In this document: piece after piece, positions 8,708 through 17,592 of the stretch
Numbering within the stretch: position 1 is the stretch's first letter
How the letters are laid out: each line of letters begins with the position of its first letter
Origin: Comamonas sp. B21-038
GTDB lineage: Bacteria > Pseudomonadota > Gammaproteobacteria > Burkholderiales > Burkholderiaceae_C
Direction: 5' to 3'
Length of the DNA: 64,000 bases
Assembly (NCBI RefSeq): GCF_022387135.1
Contig: NZ_CP092462.1
Location: 1,426,001 to 1,490,000, forward strand
Position numbers and translations under genes: made by a program
Notes under the pieces: generated by a model
The model's input: the letters and a program-made list of their open reading frames with translations, nothing else
Database searches by the model: none
Told to the model about the DNA's origin: nothing

Positions 8708-9514
8708 ATGTTCACCGACTCCCACTGCCACCTCAATTTTCCCGAGCTCGCCCAGGACCTGCCGGCCATCCGTGCCAAGATGGACGAGGCCCGGGTGACC
8801 CGCGCGCTGTGCATCAGCTGCACGATGGAAGAGTTTCCCGACGTGCATGCGCTGGCGATGCGCTATGACAACTTCTGGTGCAGCGTGGGCGTGCACCCGG
8901 ATACCGAAGGGCTGACCGAGCCCAGCGTGCAGGACCTGGTCGAGCGCGCCGCGCTGCCCCGGGTGGTGGCGATTGGCGAGACCGGCCTGGATTACTACGG
9001 CATGGAAGACCGCAAGGGTGGCCGCACGATTGCCGATCTGGAGTGGCAGCGTGAGCGCTTTCGCACCCATATCCGTGCGGCCCAGCAGGTGCGCAAGCCT
9101 TTGGTGATCCACACCCGCAGCGCTTCGGACGACACCTTGCGCCTGCTGCGTGAAGAGGGCGAAACCGGCGGCGCTGATGCTGCAGGGGGCGTGTTCCACT
9201 GCTTCACCGAGAGCATGGAGGTGGCGCGCGCAGCGCTGGATCTGGGCTTCTATATCTCGTTCTCCGGCATCATCACCTTCAAGAAGGCCCAGGATCTGCG
9301 CGATGTCGCGGCCTTTGTGCCGGAGGACCGCCTGCTGATCGAGACCGACAGCCCTTATCTGGCCCCGGTTCCGTTTCGCGGCAAGACCAATATCCCTGCC
9401 TACGTGCCCCATGTGGCCGCGCAGATTGCCGAGGTGCGCGGCATCAGCGTGGAAGCGGTGGCCGAGGCCACCAACCGCAATTTCGACCGATTGTTCAGCG
9501 GAGTGCTGTCATGA
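8708..9514 (+). CDS. tatD: TatD family metal-dependent hydrolase
   Basis: A 268-residue TIM-barrel DNase of the TatD/YcfH family. The metal-binding DSHCHLNF motif is at residues 4-11, AIGETGLDYYG near 93, HTRSA near 134, VFHCFTES near 160 and LIETDSPYLAP near 210. These contain all the His, Glu and Asp ligands expected. The start is ATG 8708; a TTG directly before it is in frame but unnecessary. Its last codons overlap the next gene by an ATGA, so the ankyrin protein is probably translated with it. The usual holB-pilZ-tatD order is kept. Confidence 0.94.
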   Translation: MFTDSHCHLNFPELAQDLPAIRAKMDEARVTRALCISCTMEEFPDVHALAMRYDNFWCSVGVHPDTEGLTEPSVQDLVERAALPRVVAIGETGLDYYGMEDRKGGRTIADLEWQRERFRTHIRAAQQVRKPLVIHTRSASDDTLRLLREEGETGGADAAGGVFHCFTESMEVARAALDLGFYISFSGIITFKKAQDLRDVAAFVPEDRLLIETDSPYLAPVPFRGKTNIPAYVPHVAAQIAEVRGISVEAVAEATNRNFDRLFSGVLS

Positions 9515-10317
9515 AGCCCAAGTCTCGTTCCCTGTCTGCGCTGCATGCGGCCTGTGCCGCAGCCTTGTCGCTCGCCTGCGCGGTCGCGCAAGCGGGCTCC
9601 TACGACGATTTCTTCACCCGCATCATCCGCGACGATGCCAAGGGCATCGAGGCGCTGGTGCAGCGCGGCTTTGACCCCAACACCGTGAGCGAGAAGGGCG
9701 AGACGGGGCTGACCCAGGCGTTCAAGCTCGATTCCTACCGCGCAGCCAAGGGCATGATTGCGCTGCCGGCAACCAACGTGAATCTGGCCAATGCCAAGGG
9801 CGAAACACCGCTGATGATGGCCGCCATCAAGGGCCAGGTCGATCTGGCCAAGGCCTTGATTGCCCGGGGTGCCGATGTGAACCGCGAGGGCTGGACGCCG
9901 CTGCACTATGCCGTATCGGCTCCCAGTGAAGACGGCTCCGACCTGCAGATGGTGGCGCTGCTGCTGGAGCACCATGCCTATATCGATGCCGCATCACCCA
10001 ATGGCACCACGCCGTTGATGATGGCGGCGCAGTATGGCACGCGCAGCGCCGTGCAACTGCTGATCAAGGAGGGGGCCGACCCCAAGCTGAAAAACCAGCA
10101 AGGTCTGACCGCCAGCGACTTTGCCACCCGTGCCGACCGCTCGGAAGTGGTGACCTGGCTGACCCAGGCCGGCGCCGCTGCACCAGGCTCGGGTGCGCGC
10201 GCAGGCGCAGCAGCGGCGGGCAGCCAGGCCGCGCCCCAGCCGCAGCCTGGCGGCTATGTGCCGCAAAAGCCCGCGTTCCCGCAGGAAGGCCGGCGCAAGA
10301 TCCAGAGCAACTGGTAA
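9511..10317 (+). CDS. ankyrin repeat protein with signal peptide
   Basis: A 268-residue protein with an N-terminal signal sequence (hydrophobic stretch AACAAALSLACAVAQAGS, cleavage probably near residue 29), so it is likely periplasmic. Four or five ankyrin repeats follow. Visible repeat cores are KGETPLMMAAIKGQVDLAKALIARGADVN, GWTPLHYAV and NGTTPLMMAAQYGTRSAVQLLIKEGADP, here quoted only in part as the consensus G-TPL-A units. The C-terminal 50 residues are Ala/Gly/Pro/Gln-rich, ending with a basic RRKIQSNW. Its ATG overlaps the tatD stop. Ankyrin repeats bind proteins; the partner is unknown. Confidence 0.85.
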   Translation: MKPKSRSLSALHAACAAALSLACAVAQAGSYDDFFTRIIRDDAKGIEALVQRGFDPNTVSEKGETGLTQAFKLDSYRAAKGMIALPATNVNLANAKGETPLMMAAIKGQVDLAKALIARGADVNREGWTPLHYAVSAPSEDGSDLQMVALLLEHHAYIDAASPNGTTPLMMAAQYGTRSAVQLLIKEGADPKLKNQQGLTASDFATRADRSEVVTWLTQAGAAAPGSGARAGAAAAGSQAAPQPQPGGYVPQKPAFPQEGRRKIQSNW

Positions 10318-10378
10318 GGGGGCGGGCGGCGCTGCCCGCGCTGCCCCCGCTGCGTTTGCACCCGCTGTTGGCAGGGGC

Positions 10379-10409
10379 TTGACATTCACACCATGGCAAT
10401 CTTTAAAGT
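10379..10409 (+). promoter_or_regulatory. CueR/MerR-type copper-responsive promoter of copA
   Basis: TTGACA at 10379-10384 and TAAAGT at 10404-10409 are separated by 19 bases, the elongated spacer typical of promoters that MerR-family activators untwist. The spacer contains ATGGCAA, the right half of CueR/CopR-type operators (TTGCCAT...ATGGCAA), while the left half is degenerate. Transcription would start near 10416, which excludes the in-frame ATG at 10393 as the copA start. No cueR gene is present in this window. The promoter pattern is seen in the sequence; the identity of the regulator is inferred. Confidence 0.7.
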
Positions 10410-10437
10410 GGCTGCCATGGATAGAAAGACAACCGCC

Positions 10438-12936
10438 ATGACTGCCCCCACCATCTCCTCTGCTACCCCACTGCTGCAACTGCCGATCGAGGGCATGACC
10501 TGCGCCTCCTGCGTCGGCCGTGTCGAGCGTGCGCTCCAGGCCGTACCTGGCGTGCTGAGCGCCCATGTCAACCTGGCCACCGAGCAGGCCAGCCTGCAAC
10601 TGGGCGACCAGGCCCCCGCCGCCCAGCTGCTGGAACAGGCCGTGGCAGCGGTGCACAAAGCGGGCTACAAGGTGCCTGCGCATGCGCTGGAGCTGGAGAT
10701 CGAGGGCATGACCTGTGCTTCGTGCGTGGGCCGGGTCGAGCGGGCGTTGAAGGCTGTGCCTGGCGTGCAGACCGCAGCCGTGAACCTGGCCACCGAGCGC
10801 GCGATGGTGCAGCTGACGGCGGGCGTGCAGGCCGAGCAACTGCTGGCCGCCGTGGCCACGGCCGGCTATACCGCCCGCAGCCTGCCGCAGGTGGCAGACG
10901 CTGGTGGGGCAGCCGATGCCCATGATGCGCAAACCCAGCGCCAGCAGCAGGCACAGCAAGGCCTGTGGCGTGATCTGTGGATCGCAGCCCTGCTGGCTGC
11001 GCCGGTATTTGTGTTGGAAATGGGCGGCCATGTGCTGCCGGGCTTCCACCACTGGGTGAGCCAATGGCTGCCGCAGCAGAGCAACTGGCTGCTGCAATGG
11101 GTGCTGACCAGCCTGGTGCTGGCAGGGCCGGGCCGCCGCTTTTACCGCCTGGGGCTGCCTGCGCTCTGGCGTGCAGCGCCGGATATGAATTCGCTGGTGG
11201 CAGTGGGCACCTTGTCGGCCTACCTCTACTCGCTGGTGGCCACCTTTGCGCCCGGCGTTTTGCCTGCGGGCACTGTGCATGTCTATTTCGAGGCGGCCGC
11301 GGTGATCGTGGTGCTGATTCTGCTGGGCCGCTGGATGGAGGCGCGCGCCAAAGGCAACACCTCGGCGGCGATCAAGCGCCTGGTGCAACTGCAAGCCAAG
11401 ACCGCGTGGGTGCTGCGTGATGGCGATTGGCAGTCGCTGGCCATTGACGCGGTGCAGCCCGGGGACACGGTGCAGGTGCGCCCTGGCGAGCGCATTCCGG
11501 TCGATGGCCGGGTGACCGGGGGCGAGAGCTATGTCGATGAATCGATGATCAGCGGCGAGCCCGTGCCGGTGCACAAGACCCATGGCGCCCAGGTGGTGGG
11601 CGGCACCATCAACCAAAAGGGCGCGTTGACGCTGGAGGCTACCGAGGTGGGGGGCAATACCGTGCTGGCGCAGATCATCCGCATGGTCGAGCAGGCCCAG
11701 GGCGGCAAGCTGCCGATCCAGGCGGTGGTGGACAAGGTGACCATGTGGTTTGTGCCCGCCGTGATGGCCGCCGCCTTGCTGACCTTTGTGCTCTGGCTGC
11801 TGCTGGGCCCGTCGCCGGCGCTGAGCCTGGCCCTCGTCAATGCGGTGGCCGTGCTGATCATTGCCTGCCCCTGTGCAATGGGCCTGGCCACGCCGACCTC
11901 GATCATGGTGGCCACCGGCCGCGCCGCCCAGCTGGGCGTGCTGTTCCGCAAGGGCGAAGCCTTGCAGCTGCTGAAAGATGCCCGGGTGGTGGCTGTCGAC
12001 AAGACCGGCACCTTGACCGAAGGCCGGCCCGCGCTGACCGACCTGGTGCTGGCCCCCGGTTTTGAGCGCGCCGCCGTGCTGGCGGCGGTGGCAGCCGTCG
12101 AGAGCCAGTCCGAGCACCCGATTGCGCAGGCCATTGTGCAGGCCGCGCAGGCTGAAGGCCTGCAACTGCCACCGCTGTCCGGCTTTGAATCGGTGACCGG
12201 TTTTGGCGTGCGTGCCCAAGTGGGTAGCGCGCGGGTGGAAGTCGGTGCAGACCGCATGATGCAGCAGCTGGGCGCCGGTGTGGCGGTGTTTGCCGACGAG
12301 GCGGCCCGCCTGGGCGCCGAAGGCAAGACGCCGTTGTATGCGGCCATCGATGGCCAGTTGGCGGCCATGATTGCCGTGGCCGACCCGATCAAGCCGACGA
12401 CACGGGCCGCCATTGAGGGCCTGCATGCGATGGGGCTGAAGGTGGCGATGATCACCGGCGACAACCGCCGCACCGGCGAGGCGATTGCCCAGCAGCTGGG
12501 CATTGACGAGGTGGTGGCCGAGGTGCTGCCCGATGGCAAGGTCGAGGCCGTCAAACGCCTGCGGACCGCACATGGTGCGCTGGCCTATGTGGGCGATGGC
12601 ATCAACGATGCACCCGCACTGGCCGAGGCCGATGTGGGTATTGCTGTGGGCTCGGGCACCGATATCGCGATCGAGTCGGCCGATGTGGTGCTGATGGGCG
12701 GCGACCTGCGCGGCGTCGTGACCGCCATCGGGCTCTCGCGCGCCGCCATGCGCAATATCCACCAGAATCTGTTCTGGGCCTTTGCCTACAACGTAGCGCT
12801 GATCCCGGTGGCCGCGGGCCTGCTGTACCCGATCAATGGCACCTTGCTGTCGCCGGTGTTTGCGGCGGGGGCGATGGCGCTGTCGAGTGTGTTTGTGCTG
12901 GCCAATGCGTTGCGGCTGCGCCGTTTTAGCGTCTAG
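10438..12936 (+). CDS. copA: copper-translocating P1B-type ATPase
   Basis: An 832-residue inner-membrane pump that exports Cu(I) at the cost of ATP. Two N-terminal heavy-metal-associated domains each carry [15 protein letters not shown] (residues about 19-33 and 90-104). Membrane helices follow, with the transport motif CPC in [15 protein letters not shown] near residue 477. The phosphorylation loop DKTGTLTEG starts at 521. SEHPIAQAI is the P1B nucleotide-domain motif, MISGEPV the actuator motif, and [16 protein letters not shown] the hinge. I place the start at ATG 10438: it lies downstream of the predicted transcription start with a weak AGAAAG ribosome site, and MTAPTISS leads directly into the first metal domain. 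Confidence 0.95.
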   Translation: MTAPTISSATPLLQLPIEGMTCASCVGRVERALQAVPGVLSAHVNLATEQASLQLGDQAPAAQLLEQAVAAVHKAGYKVPAHALELEIEGMTCASCVGRVERALKAVPGVQTAAVNLATERAMVQLTAGVQAEQLLAAVATAGYTARSLPQVADAGGAADAHDAQTQRQQQAQQGLWRDLWIAALLAAPVFVLEMGGHVLPGFHHWVSQWLPQQSNWLLQWVLTSLVLAGPGRRFYRLGLPALWRAAPDMNSLVAVGTLSAYLYSLVATFAPGVLPAGTVHVYFEAAAVIVVLILLGRWMEARAKGNTSAAIKRLVQLQAKTAWVLRDGDWQSLAIDAVQPGDTVQVRPGERIPVDGRVTGGESYVDESMISGEPVPVHKTHGAQVVGGTINQKGALTLEATEVGGNTVLAQIIRMVEQAQGGKLPIQAVVDKVTMWFVPAVMAAALLTFVLWLLLGPSPALSLALVNAVAVLIIACPCAMGLATPTSIMVATGRAAQLGVLFRKGEALQLLKDARVVAVDKTGTLTEGRPALTDLVLAPGFERAAVLAAVAAVESQSEHPIAQAIVQAAQAEGLQLPPLSGFESVTGFGVRAQVGSARVEVGADRMMQQLGAGVAVFADEAARLGAEGKTPLYAAIDGQLAAMIAVADPIKPTTRAAIEGLHAMGLKVAMITGDNRRTGEAIAQQLGIDEVVAEVLPDGKVEAVKRLRTAHGALAYVGDGINDAPALAEADVGIAVGSGTDIAIESADVVLMGGDLRGVVTAIGLSRAAMRNIHQNLFWAFAYNVALIPVAAGLLYPINGTLLSPVFAAGAMALSSVFVLANALRLRRFSV

Positions 12937-12954
12937 ACAATGCGGCTGGACATG

Positions 12955-12990
12955 AAAAAGCCCTGCAGGCTCCCAGCCTGCAGGGCTTTT
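12955..12990. terminator. bidirectional terminator between copA and fabI
   Basis: A perfect inverted repeat, AAAAGCCCTGCAGGCT and its complement, encloses a three-to-four-base loop. It is flanked by A5 on the left and T4 on the right, so it can end transcription of copA (plus) and of fabI (minus). Confidence 0.9.
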
Positions 12991-13006
12991 GTTCAAGCGG
13001 AAGGGC

Positions 13007-13807
13007 TTAGACCTGGTCGGCCGACAGGCCTGCCGTCTGGCTGAAGCCTCCGTCCACATAGGTGATCTCGGCAGTCACGCCCGAGGCCAGATCGCTCAGC
13101 AGGAAGGCGGCGACATTGCCCACATCTTCGATGGTCACGTTGCGGCGCAGCGGGGAGGCATCAGCCACACGGCCCAGCAGCTTGCCGAAGTCCTTGATGC
13201 CCGAAGCGGCCAAGGTCTTGATCGGGCCGGCGGAGATGCCGTTGGCGCGGATCGCGCGGCCGTCTTCGGTGCGGCCCACGGCCTCGGCCAGGTAGCGCAC
13301 GGAGGCTTCGAGCGACGCCTTGGCCAGGCCCATGGTGTTGTAGTTCGGGATGGAGCGCAGGGCACCCAGGTAGGACAGGGTCAGCAGCGACGACTTGTCG
13401 TTCAGGTAGGGCAGGGCGGCCTTGGCCAGCGCCGGGAAGCTGTAGGCGCTGATGTCATGCGCAATGCGGAAGCCTTCGCGCGACAGGCCCTCCAGGAAGT
13501 TGCCGGCAATCGCTTCGCGCGGTGCAAAGCCGATCGAGTGCACAAAGCCGTCGAACTTGCCCCAGGTGCCCGCCAGGTCGGCAAACATCTTCTCGATCTG
13601 GGCGTCATCGGCCACATCGCAGTCGAACACCAGCGTGGAGTCGAACTCGGCAGCGAATTCGCTGATACGGTCCTTGAAGCGTTCACCCACGTAGCTGAAA
13701 GCCAGCTCGGCGCCTTGCTGGTGGCAGGCCTTGGCGATGCCGTAAGCGATGGAGCGGTTGGACAGCACGCCCGTGATCAGCAGTTTCTTGCCGGTCAGAA
13801 ATCCCAT
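13007..13807 (-). CDS. fabI: enoyl-[acyl-carrier-protein] reductase (NADH)
   Basis: FabI carries out the last step of each fatty acid elongation round, reducing trans-2-enoyl-ACP. The 266-residue protein has the atypical SDR cofactor motif [13 protein letters not shown] (residues 13-25). It also has the catalytic Tyr146 in LSYLGA and the Y-x6-K pair Tyr156 and Lys163 in [10 protein letters not shown], at the same numbers as in E. coli FabI. The start is ATG at 13807 (read leftward), with AGGAGAA a few bases before it; an upstream in-frame ATG would add 14 unrelated residues. It is a monocistronic gene, convergent with copA and divergent from yejA. It is the target of triclosan-type inhibitors in other bacteria. 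Confidence 0.97.
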   Translation of the reverse strand: MGFLTGKKLLITGVLSNRSIAYGIAKACHQQGAELAFSYVGERFKDRISEFAAEFDSTLVFDCDVADDAQIEKMFADLAGTWGKFDGFVHSIGFAPREAIAGNFLEGLSREGFRIAHDISAYSFPALAKAALPYLNDKSSLLTLSYLGALRSIPNYNTMGLAKASLEASVRYLAEAVGRTEDGRAIRANGISAGPIKTLAASGIKDFGKLLGRVADASPLRRNVTIEDVGNVAAFLLSDLASGVTAEITYVDGGFSQTAGLSADQV

Positions 13808-13927
13808 TGTTCTTCTCCTGATGAGTTCCAGGCCATGAGGCATGGCCAAAAAAGACCTGGCACCGGGGCAGAGCGTTTCTCGGGGGTAAACGCTTGCACA
13901 GGTGGCCAGCTAGGGCAGAATTGTCGC

Positions 13928-15766
13928 ATGCGATTCTGCCTTCCGCTGATTTTGTGGGCTGCTGCGGCAGCACCTGCCTGGGCCAACCATGCCTACGCCC
14001 TCTGGGGCGAGCCGCGCTACGGGGCGGATTTCAAGCATTTTGCCTATGCCAATCCTGATGCGCCCAAGGGCGGAGAGTTGCGGCTGGTCAGCGCGTTGCG
14101 CTACTCCACGTTTGACAAGTACAACCCCTTCACGATCAAAGGTTCGCCCCCGGCCTATCTGACCGAGATGCTGTTTGACAGCCTGCTGATCGCCAGCCTG
14201 GACGAGACGACGACCGGCTACGGGCTGCTGGCCGAGGACATCGATGTGGCAGCCGATGGCCTGTCCGCCACGTTCAAGATGCGCAAGGCGGCGCGCTTTC
14301 ACGATGGCAAACCGGTGCTGGCGCAGGACGTGAAGCACAGCTACGAGGCGCTGATCAGCCAGTACGCTGCGCCCGGCTACAAGACCTTGCTGGCCGATGT
14401 GGAAGGCTGCGATGTCATCGATGACCGCACGGTGCGCTTTCGCTTCAAGAAGCCCAACCGCGATCTGCCGCTGACCGTGGGCAGCCTGCCGGTCTTCAGC
14501 CGCGACTGGGGCCTGGGCGCCGATGGCAAGCCCAAGCGCTTTGACCAGATCGTGACCGATATGCCAATCGGCAGCGGCCCCTACAAGATCGGCCCGGTGG
14601 TGTTTGGCCGGGACATCACCTATGTGCGCGACCCCGGCTACTGGGCCAAAGACCTGCCGGTGCGCGTGGGCAGCGCCAATTTTGACCGGATCACGATCAA
14701 GATCTACAAGGACAACACCGCCAAGCTGGAGGCGCTCAAGGCCGGTGAATTCGATGTGATGCGCTTTTTCAGCGCCGGTGACTGGGCGCGGCGCCTGTAC
14801 GGCAAACGCTTTGACCGGGGTGAGCTGCGCAAGGGGGAATTTGCCAACAAGCTGCCGTCCGGTTTTCAGAGCTATTTTCTGAACCTGCGCCGCCCAGTGC
14901 TGCAGGATGTGCGCGTGCGCGAGGCGCTGGGCCTGGCCTTTGACTACGAGTGGATGCAGCGCCAGCTGTTCTACGGCGCCTACGAGCGCGTGCATGGCCT
15001 GTTTGGCAATACCGTGTGCGAGACCCACGGCAGCCCGAGCGACGCCGAGCTGGCGCTGCTCAAGCCCTTTGAGAAGGACCTGCCCGCCGGCACCTTGGGC
15101 CCGATGCAAAGCCCACCCCGTACCGACCAGGGCAGCAGCCTGCGCGACAACCTGCGCAAGGCGCAGGCGCTGTTGGCCGAAGCCGGCTGGAAGGTGGACG
15201 CCAACGGTGTGCTGCGCAATGCCAAGGGCGAGGCGCTGGAGCTGGAGTTTCTGGACAGCAACGAAGGCGGCTTGCGCACCGTCTCGACCTGGATGCGCAA
15301 CCTGGAAAAGCTCGGCATCAAGCTGCGGCTGCGGGTGGCCGATTATGCGCTCTACCAGCAGCGGGTCGACAAGTTCGACTATGACCTGATATCGGTCAAC
15401 ATCCCAGGCACCAATATTCCCGGCCAGGAATATGCCGAACTGTTTGGCAGCGCGGCGGCGGACCAGGAAAGCTCGGGCAACTTCATTGGCCTTAAAAGCC
15501 CGGCCGTCGACGCGATGATTGCCAAGATGGCCAGCGCCAAGAGCGAGCAGGAGCTGCTGCCTGCCTGCCATGCGCTGGAGCGCATCATCGTGGCGGGCCA
15601 CTACCTCATCCCGCAGTGGTATGCGGCGAGCCACCGGGTGGTGTATGACGCCTGGCGCCTGGTGGAGCCGCCGCAGGTGCCCGCCTATGTGCCGGGCGAG
15701 ACCTGGGTGATGTACTACTGGTGGGCGCGCATGCCGCCGATCACCGCTGACACGGCCAAGCCATGA
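13928..15766 (+). CDS. yejA: extracellular solute-binding protein, family 5 (YejA-like peptide receptor)
   Basis: This 612-residue periplasmic receptor delivers oligopeptides, or peptide-like antibiotics such as microcin C in E. coli, to the YejBEF membrane complex. A short signal peptide (MRFCLPLILWAAAAAPAWA) is followed by HAYALWGEPRYG and FAYANPDAPKGGELRL. The SBP_bac_5 features GSGPYKIG, YVRDPGYWAKDLPVR and NFDRITIKIYKD come next. The long reading frame is open for 313 codons further upstream, but that part is antisense to fabI; the signal peptide fixes ATG 13928. yejB starts 134 bases downstream. Confidence 0.93.
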   Translation: MRFCLPLILWAAAAAPAWANHAYALWGEPRYGADFKHFAYANPDAPKGGELRLVSALRYSTFDKYNPFTIKGSPPAYLTEMLFDSLLIASLDETTTGYGLLAEDIDVAADGLSATFKMRKAARFHDGKPVLAQDVKHSYEALISQYAAPGYKTLLADVEGCDVIDDRTVRFRFKKPNRDLPLTVGSLPVFSRDWGLGADGKPKRFDQIVTDMPIGSGPYKIGPVVFGRDITYVRDPGYWAKDLPVRVGSANFDRITIKIYKDNTAKLEALKAGEFDVMRFFSAGDWARRLYGKRFDRGELRKGEFANKLPSGFQSYFLNLRRPVLQDVRVREALGLAFDYEWMQRQLFYGAYERVHGLFGNTVCETHGSPSDAELALLKPFEKDLPAGTLGPMQSPPRTDQGSSLRDNLRKAQALLAEAGWKVDANGVLRNAKGEALELEFLDSNEGGLRTVSTWMRNLEKLGIKLRLRVADYALYQQRVDKFDYDLISVNIPGTNIPGQEYAELFGSAAADQESSGNFIGLKSPAVDAMIAKMASAKSEQELLPACHALERIIVAGHYLIPQWYAASHRVVYDAWRLVEPPQVPAYVPGETWVMYYWWARMPPITADTAKP

Positions 15767-15900
15767 GCCGGTCTGACGCAGGGCCCAGCCGTTATATGAT
15801 CCCTCTCACCGCCCCGGCGCGCCTGCCGCGCTGCCCAGGCCTTTTCTGCCACAGTGCCACGGCGCTTGCCCGCCCCTGCTGACATTGGAGCCCGCACCGC

Positions 15901-16926
15901 ATGTTTGCCTACATCCTCAAACGTCTGCTGCTGATGATTCCCACCTTGTTCGGGGTCCTGCTGCTGACCTTTGTGGTGATCCAGTTCGTGCCGGGCGGCC
16001 CGGTCGAGCAGTACCTGGCGGAGGCCAAGGCCGGTAACCGGGGGGCTGAAGGCGCAAGCATGGGCTACCGGGGCGCGCAGGGCATTGACCCCAAACGGCT
16101 CGAAGAGATCAAGGCCTTGTACGGCTTCGACAAGCCGCCCGTCGAGCGCTTTGTGCAGATGCTGGGCCAGTTCGCCCGCTTTGATCTGGGCAACAGCTTT
16201 TTCCAGAACAAGAGCGTCTGGCAGCTGATCAAGGACAAGCTGCCGGTCTCCATCAGCCTGGGGCTGTGGACCTTTTTCATCAGCTACCTGATTGCAGTGC
16301 CGCTGGGCATTGCCAAGGCGGTACGCGCGGGCAGCCGTTTCGACATGGTCACCACGGTGATCGTGCTGGTCGGCTATGCGATACCCGGTTTTGTGCTGGG
16401 CGTGGCGCTGCTGGTGATCTTTGGCGGGCAGTTGCAGTGGTTTCCGCTGCGCGGCCTCACCTCCTCGGGCTGGGAAGAGATGGGCTGGGCCGCCAAGCTG
16501 GTGGACTATCTCTGGCACATCACCTTGCCGGTGACCGCCATGGTGGCTGGCAGCTTTGCGGTGACGGCCATGCTCACGAAGAACGCCTTTCTTGAAGAAA
16601 TCCGCAAGCAGTATGTGGTCACCGCCAAGGCCAAGGGCCTGAGCGAGCGCCAGGTGCTGTGGCGCCATGTGTTCCGCAATGCCTTGCTGCCCATTGTCAC
16701 GGGCTTTCCGGCAGCCTTCATCGGGGCTTTCTTCACCGGTTCGCTGTTGATCGAAACCTTGTTCTCGCTCGATGGTCTGGGCCTGCTCAGCTACGAGAGC
16801 GTGCTGCGGCGCGACTACCCCGTCGTGCTGGGCACCCTGTACCTGTTTACCTTGATCGGTCTGCTCACCAAGCTGGTGAGCGACCTGTGCTATGTCTGGG
16901 TGGATCCGCGTGTCAAGTTTGACTGA
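15901..16926 (+). CDS. yejB: peptide ABC transporter permease YejB
   Basis: A 341-residue inner-membrane permease with about six helices, starting MFAYILKRLLLMIPTLFGV as usual for the DppB/OppB/YejB family. The cytoplasmic EAA loop that docks on the ATPase reads TAKAKGLSERQVLWRHVFRN, near residue 242, followed by ALLPIVTGF. The insert with YGFDKPPVERFVQMLGQFARFDLG is the long periplasmic loop of YejB-type members. The gene is in line with yejA upstream, but an opposing DUF2127 gene lies between it and yejE. Confidence 0.94.
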   Translation: MFAYILKRLLLMIPTLFGVLLLTFVVIQFVPGGPVEQYLAEAKAGNRGAEGASMGYRGAQGIDPKRLEEIKALYGFDKPPVERFVQMLGQFARFDLGNSFFQNKSVWQLIKDKLPVSISLGLWTFFISYLIAVPLGIAKAVRAGSRFDMVTTVIVLVGYAIPGFVLGVALLVIFGGQLQWFPLRGLTSSGWEEMGWAAKLVDYLWHITLPVTAMVAGSFAVTAMLTKNAFLEEIRKQYVVTAKAKGLSERQVLWRHVFRNALLPIVTGFPAAFIGAFFTGSLLIETLFSLDGLGLLSYESVLRRDYPVVLGTLYLFTLIGLLTKLVSDLCYVWVDPRVKFD

Positions 16927-16978
16927 GGCGCGCATGCCCGCATTGGCCCACCCGACAGCAGCGGGATACTGTGGTGCT

Positions 16979-17452
16979 TCAGTGCTTGCGCCGCAGGTAC
17001 AGGCGCCGCAGCAGCACGGCCACCACCACGATGTTGAGCAGCAGCACCACCGCCCCTTGCCAGTGGCGGTGCGCCAGCAGGTGCTGTATTTCCAGGGGAA
17101 TGTACAGCCCCGAGGACAGCGCGCCCAGCCATTCGCCCCAGGCCTTGTCATGCCACAGGCCCCAGGCCTCCAGCCAGCGCAGCGCGATATAGGCCGCGCC
17201 CAGCAGTACCAGCGTATGGATGGAGGTGGCATTGACCTTGTCCACCCAGCCGATCAGTACGGCCGGGTAGCGTGCGTTGGGCGAGAGGCCGAAGTGCCCG
17301 ATCAGCTCCAGCGCCAGGCGGTGCAGATCGTGGTGCAGCAGGCTCAGCAGCCCCAACAGGCCCAGCAGCGCGGCAACGCCTTTGAGCGCTTCAAAAATGG
17401 CAATGCTTTTGAGCGCGGTGCGCAAGGCTGGGGGGCTGGTGCTGGCTGGCAT
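16979..17452 (-). CDS. DUF2127 family membrane protein
   Basis: A small multi-helix membrane protein of unknown function, 157 residues from ATG 17452. It begins MPASTSPPALRTALKSIAIF, followed by hydrophobic segments GVAALLGLLGLLSLL, IHTLVLLGAAYIALRWLEAWG and GAVVLLLNIVVVAVLLRRLY. The family fingerprints are the His-rich HHDLHRLALELIGHFGLSP and WGEWLGALSSGLYIPLEIQHLL. Alternative starts at 17464 or farther upstream (17554) are in frame, and none has a clear ribosome site. It reads against the yej genes and sits between yejB and yejE, where most relatives have no gene, so it probably arrived by insertion. Confidence 0.78.
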   Translation of the reverse strand: MPASTSPPALRTALKSIAIFEALKGVAALLGLLGLLSLLHHDLHRLALELIGHFGLSPNARYPAVLIGWVDKVNATSIHTLVLLGAAYIALRWLEAWGLWHDKAWGEWLGALSSGLYIPLEIQHLLAHRHWQGAVVLLLNIVVVAVLLRRLYLRRKH

Positions 17453-17592
17453 GGCGCAGAGCATGGCCGATGGCGCGCCGTTTGGCTGTCGGCCAACAGC
17501 GACAACGGGGCTGCCAGTGCCATCGCCGCCACAGTTGCTACCGTCGCCCCCCAAGGCCCCAGGCCCCCCTATTCAGTGACAGGAGGGGGACG

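Noticed and set aside
9994..13059. About 1021-codon open frame on the minus strand opposite copA
   Set aside because: A GC-driven shadow of copA and the ankyrin gene with low-complexity His/Gln/Gly sequence; the plus-strand genes have complete motifs.
12989..13927. N-terminal extension of the yejA frame (313 codons)
   Set aside because: This part is antisense to fabI, and a proper signal peptide begins at 13928.
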